Shown one piece after another: positions 57,955 through 64,000 of a stretch of 64,000 nt of DNA (the first letter of the stretch is position 1; each line of letters starts with the position of its first letter). The position numbers and the translations under genes were made by a program. This DNA is from Przewalskia tangutica (Eukaryota > Streptophyta > Magnoliopsida > Solanales > Solanaceae), in assembly GCA_029844215.1 (NCBI GenBank), contig CM056723.1:7710980-7774979 (forward strand). Direction: 5' to 3'. Under the pieces are notes generated by a model, which did no database searches, had not been told where the DNA came from, and saw nothing but the letters and a program-made list of their open reading frames with translations.

Positions 57955-58800
57955 AAGTAAAATTTCTATAAATTAATACTCGATAAATTAATAATCTTTT
58001 TAAAATAATATTTTTTTTCGATCCCGACTTGGGCTCAAGGTCTAAATTAATAATCTCGATAAATTAATAAGATAATAATTTTCCGGAAGACCCTTATATA
58101 AATTTATGGTCCTTTCAATATTATAAATTAATAATTCTATAAAACTATAAATATAACTAGGACAACTTAGTAAAATATGATTATATTGTTGTTTGCTTCT
58201 TAAAATTTAAATCTAGGTGTATTTCAACTATAACTTTCCTTACTGCATCCAAAAGCTCCGGTGTTGCGTTCTCATACTGCAACAAAAATTGTGAAGAATT
58301 GTTGCCGCTATGAGTGCTTCCTTCCGCGTAATTGGTTGCAAATGCATTGTATCATCTTCAGTTTTATCCTCAATAGTTTTTTCAACAACACTAGCTACAA
58401 TTTCTTCTAAACTTTAAACCTCTGAACATGTATCATTTTCACCCGGGTAATCCAATAAATGATTGACATCCATTGACTAATTAGGAATGTTTGATGTTGT
58501 TTATATAGTGGTTGAATTCCTTACCATACATGCACTTGCATTAAGTTTTAACCAGTACTGTATATTACAATGAACTTTTTTTTAGGGATGTATTATTTTT
58601 ATTTTGTTTTGTTTGCTTTGTCTGATTATGCTTTGTCTTGGTAGGGTCTCATGAAATGTACCGCCTACCTACCAAAGAAGTGGAGGTGAGTGCATGATCC
58701 TCTTTAAATTAATACCTCTTTATCGATTAATTAAAACCTCTTTAAATTAATAAAATTATGTGATCCCGGCATTATTAATTTATAGATGTTTTATTGTAAT
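57955..58800 (-). mobile_element. pogo/Lemi-Emigrant-like Tc1/mariner element, deleted
   Basis: The right end, read on the minus strand, is CAATAAAACATCTATAAATTAATA, close to the CAGTAAAACCTCTATAAATT end of plant Emigrant/Lemi elements. The left end has AGTAAAATTTCTATAAATTAATA. Inner 'ctcgataaattaata' and 'cctctttaaattaata' subterminal repeats occur on both sides. About 850 bases, with the tail of a transposase gene inside. TA target duplication is unclear on the left. Confidence 0.7.
58200..58490 (-). pseudogene. pogo-like transposase C-terminal remnant
   Basis: Minus strand reads MDVNHLLDYPGENDTCSEV, then SLEEIVASVVEKTIEDKTED, LQPITRKEALIAATILHNFL and LLDAVRKVIVEIHLDLNFK, with one stop after CSEV. 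This resembles the C-terminal tail of plant pogo (jerky/CENP-B-like DDE) transposases. The DNA-binding and catalytic parts are missing. Confidence 0.7.
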
Positions 58801-58809
58801 ATATCTCTT

Positions 58810-60110
58810 TTGCTTTTAATATATTTTTTCTTTGTGAAAATTAATTTGCTCGAGAATTTACTGTAATATTTCTCTTTTATTAACCATATGGATGTTATAT
58901 TTGCTCCAAGAATAAATGGAGGATAATTATAAACAATCTCCCAAAGTAAAGGAATAAATTTGACTATTTTCCATTTTAAAACATTTTGAAGTAAATAATT
59001 TGATCCTTTTCTGTTTTAATGATTTCATTAGCTGAATTGAAAAATAAGGGCAGATGTATGTTAGTAATGACACAGGCATGATTAATCTCAACTTTGAACA
59101 GATGACAAAAGTAAATCAATTTACAAACTACAATAATAATTTGTTTTTTTCAATCCCTTTGACCTTTAAAGTAAACTGCTAAAATGAGGTCATTTACATA
59201 ATGTTCAACAGGTTGAAAATTGCCCCATTAGTATTCTATAAATATGAATAAAGTTCCATCTAAGTCCCTTTCATAATTTGATGTTATTATTTTCTCAATG
59301 TTACTTAAAGCTCAATGACCAGATAATAAAGAAGGGTTAGTTTGTTACGTCGCATTGGACTGTATATGTATTGTAATAGATTGGACTATATTAATATATA
59401 ATGAACGGTATTAGAGTATTAATATATAATTGACTGTATTTTTTTTAGTACCGTCCAGGGGAGACTCATCTACTCAAAAATGGCAGTTGGAGTGTACTAT
59501 TTTTAGAAATAGTACAGTTCAGTCCGGCCGAAAACGTCCACCAATTTTTTTTTTTATCCAATACAGTCCAGCATAATAAATCGTATTAAACGTGACGGAA
59601 GAGTTCAAAACTCAGCACTGATATTAAGTTATTAACTCATTCTGCAATACCAAGAATTCATTAAATTAACTGACACGAGCGCTCTAATTGACAAAAAGAA
59701 AAAGACATTTGCCAGAAAACCATAAACATTCCTAAATCCCATTATCCAGAATTTTGATATTAAATTATCAATGTGCGGTGGATAAGGTTATTCCTTTATT
59801 AATAAGTTTGAGCTCCATGTTTGGAAAAAAATTCAAAGTATGTGGTGGGTTGAATGAGGTTATTCATCTATTAATCAGTTTGAGCTTGGTGTATGGGAAA
59901 AAATTGGGTAGGGAAATCAAAAAAAAAAAAAAAATTGAAAAATAGAAGGATCAAGCACAAACAAGCAGACAGGTGGTAATCATAATTCGTCAGGTTTCCT
60001 TTGTTTTCTTTCAAATGAAATAAATTATTAGTCCGTTAAATAATCAACTGTTTAACTGGCATCAAAAATCCACAATACAGATCTTAAATAATATCTCTCA
60101 ATCATTATTC
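58810..60110. other. Intergenic upstream of VPS41; possible MITE at 59354-59570
   Basis: No gene. 'attggactgtat' (59354-59365) and 'atacagtccagcat' (59561-59574) form a short imperfect inverted repeat, with related 'attggacta' words between: a possible MITE, no TSD read. A-rich tract at 59921-59934. The VPS41 promoter and 5' leader must lie near 59950-60124. Confidence 0.3.
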
Positions 60111-60124
60111 TAACAGTGATCGGA

Positions 60125-62883
60125 ATGTCTCCAAAGCCATCGGAAAACGGAATCGACGGCGACGGCGACGATGAGCGGGAAGAAGAAGAAGAAGAGGATG
60201 AGCCGAGGTTGAAGTATCAGAGAATGGGCGCAAGTGTGCCGTCGCTTCTGTCCTCTGATGCTGCCACGTGTATTGCCGTTGCCGAACGAATGATCGCCTT
60301 AGGTACACACGGTGGAACTGTTCACATTCTAGATTTCCTTGGTAATCAGGTGATAAATTCTTCACCTGAGATCTACTCGTACTTTTATTTGTTCATCAGT
60401 GAAGTTAATGTTACTCTATGAAATTATTTCAATTGAACGGTCGCCACCTAATTACAAGATCACTTTTTTGGTCATTCTAGTCTAACTTTTTTTTTTTGCC
60501 TTTGTTGGATAATATCGTGTTATTAAGGCTTAGATACACACTGATCTACCTTTTATGCTCTAAAGCTCAAGGGTAGGGGTTTCATTGGGAAGTATATTTG
60601 AACGATAATGACAGGAACTTCTTTGATGGTTGACTTTTCAAAAACGAACTTTAGAGTACAGCTGAGATTTTATTATCGAGAATATAAGCTCTTGGACGAG
60701 CCAGAACAAGTAGCAAAGTTTATGACGTATGCTGTGGAAAAGTATCGTCGCAGCCTAATGTTACTCTAGCGACTTTGTAGCCACTAGATCGGTTGCAGCT
60801 GGCTGCCTCATTGTGTTTATTGTTAGTTGAAGATTTTCATTTTCTTGTTAGCATCTCGAGAAGTAACGATGTCTGTTTTCTCCTAAACTGTTGTTGCCTT
60901 CAAAATAGTTCTCTTCTGCCCTAATCATGTATTGTACAGGATCATTCTCCTCTAGATATGGTTAGACACTATCAAATAGAATAAATTCTCGCTATAGTTA
61001 AGTTACATTTTAGTAGCAGATTAGCTTCGGGGAGCTGAGGACTGTCACATTGAGGCCTTAAGGAACCTGTTGTGAAGCATGGTAGTTGTCGTTGTTAAAT
61101 GGACAAATTTCGCTCTTGATTCCCCATTTGCAAATGCTTAAATCATTTAAGTGATCATCGAAAGGAAAAAAAAGTGCTTTCAGAGTCATTAGAAAGAAGT
61201 GAGAATAATTGATTATGGAAGAGAGAACTTTGGTCAGATTGGCGTAAGGTTGTCACCAGTACAGAAGCTACTTACGTCTCTACCAAGACTGTACATGCTT
61301 CTAGACCATATGTAAAGAGAAAAGAAGGAATAAAAACTCATTTTGCAAGTGTTGGTTAACATCATATAATATGGTTTCATGTATAGGAGGTTTGAGCTAC
61401 TTCAAAATAGGAAAAGCTTACTATTTCTTGGGATACATAATTACAGGACATAAACATTAAGAGTAATTTACACTATGTTATCAACAATAATATATATCAC
61501 TAAGATTATTCTGTAAATATGTTAATGACTTTCCTGACTTCCAAAGAATAATTTTGTGGTTCAGTCTAGCTTGATATTATATCATAAAGCAAATAGGTAA
61601 TAGAACTTTTTAAAAAATCATCTTGTGGGTTTATTCAGAAGATATCCAAGAATGTTCTTTATTATCTATATATACAATGAGCTTCTTTCTTTGATTTAAG
61701 ATTATCTAATCAAGAAATCACTTGTTTTTGTTTATACGTTTTGCAACCTTAATTACTACAGGTTAAGGAGTCTGCTGCTCACACTGCTGCTGTCAATGAC
61801 CTTTGCTTTGACACAGAAGGCGAATATGTTGGTAGCTGCTCTGATGATGGATCTGTTGTAATAAATAGTCTTTTTTCTGATGAGAGGATGAAATTTGAGT
61901 ATCACCGACCAATGAAGGCCATTGCTCTAGACCCAGATTATGCAAGAAACTCTTCCAGAAGATTTGTTACTGGTGGTTTGGCAGGTCATTTGTATTTAAA
62001 TGTTAAGAAGTGGCTAGGCTACCGTGACCAGGTTTGTTGTATGCTTCTTTGTGGCAATTATTTACCTTCACTTTTCTATATTGAAAACTTGAAAATACCT
62101 GGGGAATCTTTTGATCATTACTAGTGTACTTTTGTTTGGCAGGTTTTACACTCTGGTGAAGGTCCAATTCATGCAGTGAAGTGGAGAACTAGCCTCGTTG
62201 CCTGGGCGAATGACACAGGAGTTAAAGTCTATGATGCTGCCAATGATCAGCGAATAACATTCATTGAAAGACCTCGTGGGATTCCACGCCCTGAACTGCT
62301 GCTCCCACATATTGTTTGGCAGGTTGGTTTTGTAACTCTCGTGCAACTTATGATCGTCGACCATATTTATGGATTGTACTCATATTTGAGTTATACACTT
62401 TTCTTTACTTAAACGAGATTAAGAAACATGAATATGCAATTTATTGCTGCTATTTTGTATAGGCTTTTCCTGCATATTTTGAAAGAAGAATAAGATCATA
62501 GTGGTTACTCTTAATCTTTTTCTGAATAAGTAAGAATGTAGTTGTTCTCCTTTGGGTCTCAGTTATCATGTGTCTTACTTTTGATTATTCTGGCCATTCT
62601 CTTGTTTTACAATGATGCCCAGGATGACAGTCTTTTGGTCATTGGTTGGGGAACTTCTGTGAAAATCGCATCGATAAGAACAACTCAAAGCAAAAGCGTG
62701 AATGGGACGTACAAACATATGCCTATGTCTAGTCTGAATCAGGTGGATATAGTGGCATCATTTCAAACCAGCTATTTCATTTCAGGAATTGCTCCCTTTG
62801 GTGATTCTTTGGTTATTCTAGCTTATATTCCGGGTGAAGAAGATGGAGAAAACGATTTCAGCGGCACTATTCCCTCCAGACAG
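60125..62883 (+). CDS. VPS41: VPS41, vacuolar sorting HOPS subunit (first four coding exons)
   Basis: N-terminal third of VPS41, a subunit of the HOPS tethering complex that drives fusion at the vacuole or late endosome. Exons: 60125-60349, 61762-62031, 62143-62322 and 62623-62883, all phase 0 with GT-AG borders, 312 codons so far. Exon 1 has the E-rich N-terminus then EPRLKYQRMGASVPSLL and MIALGTHGGTVHILDFLGNQ. Exon 2 has GEYVGSCSDDGSVVINSLF and YHRPMKAIALDPDY. Exon 3 has LHSGEGPIHAVKWRTSL and WANDTGVKVYDAANDQR. Exon 4 has LLVIGWGTSVKIASI and VDIVASFQTSYFISGIAPFG. This is the WD40-like propeller; the clathrin-repeat and RING-like C-terminus lie beyond the window (whole protein about 950 residues). 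ATG 60125 fits; an in-frame upstream GTG is not a plausible start. The next intron carries an LTR-like insertion. Confidence 0.95.
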
Positions 62884-63279
62884 GTAATTGTTTCCTTTTC
62901 TGTTTTTTGACCTTGAACTTGATTCACAGATCAAGTTGATTTATACTTTGCCCATTTTTCCTATAAGGATCAATCTCATTCCTTGCTCTACTTTATGTTT
63001 TCTGAAATGCTCTCATGTGCTCAACATGTATGTGTAAATCGGATAGTGATGAAGGATGGTATCGTTGAGAGGTGCTTTTACACTACTTCTGCGTACCTGT
63101 AATTTCCTTTATTGAGTTTTTCAACCACAAGTGCTGTTGTTCGACTAGGCTAAAGCTTGAGGAACAGAATTTAAGCTTGTAATTTTCTTTTGCATGTTCT
63201 GTTATGGTAGGATTCACAATTCACAAATTAAGCATTTTGGAATCTATTTCTCAATTCGAAAACTTTAACTCCAACCTAC

Positions 63280-64000
63280 TGTAGACATCGAAATTTTAAT
63301 TGAGTTAATCCATACAAATTTTGGATTAAATTCTAAATTATTGACATGTTGACCGAGTCAAATTTGGTTGATAAAGTCGGATTAATTATTTAAGTCAAAA
63401 TTACATGACTTGAATGAAATCCAAAATACATTTGGGTTAGTCCATTAAATTGGGCCTCTACAAGACGAGCCCAACCCACGTCTTTCTAGCCCATGGTCCG
63501 CTAGAATTACTTGGAGACCAAAATAGCCCCAAGCTCTAGCTCACACCTATTTAAAGGGGTCACATATCCCATTTTGAAGACATCTTGAAAGTTACATAGC
63601 ATCTTGACTAGAGGAAAATGAGAGCAACGACATCTACATAAGTCTTCTCCAAAGGTCTTCAACAAGAAGGAGAGTTCGAGAGACGTCTTCCATCAAGAAC
63701 AATCCAAAGTGTTGCTCAAAGTTCTTCCAAAATTCAACACATCAACAGAAGTTGATCCTTCATTTGAGAATGACGCTACATTGACCCTCGAATCAAGGCG
63801 AACAACACGGAGATTAGAATCAAGTGATACATCCAGAGTTGTACTCACAAAATAATTAATAAAATGTTTTTTTCTCACATATGCTTTATGATTGGAGTTA
63901 TTTATTTTCTGCTAGTAAAATTTATTGCGAACACCTATTTTTCATAAAAAGAAAGCTTTAGAATTTAACTCTTAACTTCCAAAACCAAAAACAAAAGTGA
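63280..64000 (+). mobile_element. LTR-like insertion in the VPS41 intron (runs towards window end)
   Basis: From TGTAGACATCGAAATTTTAA (63280) the character changes to an LTR-like stretch: 'gggcctctacaagacgagccc', a TATA-like CTATTTAAAGGGG at about 63549, and a purine-rich transcribed-looking part ('gagagcaacgac', 'agaaggagagttcgagagac'). No end CA, primer site or TSD could be fixed, so this may be a solo LTR or the left end of a full element. Confidence 0.5.

Noticed and set aside
60105..60365. Minus-strand frame opposite VPS41 exon 1
   Set aside because: Shadow of the real exon; the plus strand has clear family identity.
1..64000. A novel multi-gene system such as a biosynthetic or defence cluster
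   Set aside because: Intact host genes are unrelated (H2B, SMR, VPS41) and the remaining coding sequence is transposon or viral-like remnants; nothing suggests a joint pathway.

Overview
This window is plant nuclear DNA, most likely from a solanaceous or other asterid dicot. The evidence is plant-type genes with GT-AG introns (VPS41, a plant RING E3 family, a SIAMESE-related inhibitor, plant H2B), an AT-rich background, and plant Copia/Gypsy, hAT, Mutator, pogo, TRIM and tRNA-derived SINE elements. The family placement is inference; no organellar or bacterial features are present. Genes are sparse and most bases are transposons at different stages of decay, many nested with target-site duplications (TSDs) that can be read directly.

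Left part (1-11 kb): a MAP65 exon fragment close to a CACTA-type terminus, a degenerate tandem array, then a mosaic of broken LTR retrotransposons. In the mosaic a Copia protease/integrase fragment runs into a Gypsy pol end with its LTR, then an antisense Copia fragment, then a second copy of the same Copia integrase piece.

11-32 kb: two identical histone H2B genes face each other as arms of an inverted duplication about 1.25 kb long, 19 kb apart. Between them are a hAT MITE, an 8.7-kb Copia element with matching LTRs and TSD (itself holding a 2.6-kb solo LTR), a rhabdovirus-nucleoprotein-like endogenous sequence cut in two by that Copia, and a 4-kb solo LTR of probable Tat/Ogre type.

32-43 kb: a truncated antisense Copia abuts a 5'-truncated, frameshifted RING E3 pseudogene carrying TRIM elements in an intron. 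A third H2B gene follows; it encodes a 260-residue variant with a long charged N-terminal tail, resembling the H2B.8/H2B.S type.

43-60 kb: a small LTR element carrying only gag (TR-GAG type), an intronless SIAMESE-related CDK inhibitor gene, two tRNA-derived SINEs, a Mutator-type element holding a hAT MITE, a hAT element nested in another hAT element, and a pogo/Lemi-like remnant.

60-64 kb: the first four coding exons of VPS41 (HOPS complex), with an LTR-like insertion in the following intron. The intact-looking host genes are the H2B pair, the H2B variant, the SMR gene and VPS41 (incomplete here). I found no sign of an unknown multi-gene system; the most unusual objects are the inverted H2B pair, the split viral-like sequence and the several layers of nested transposons.
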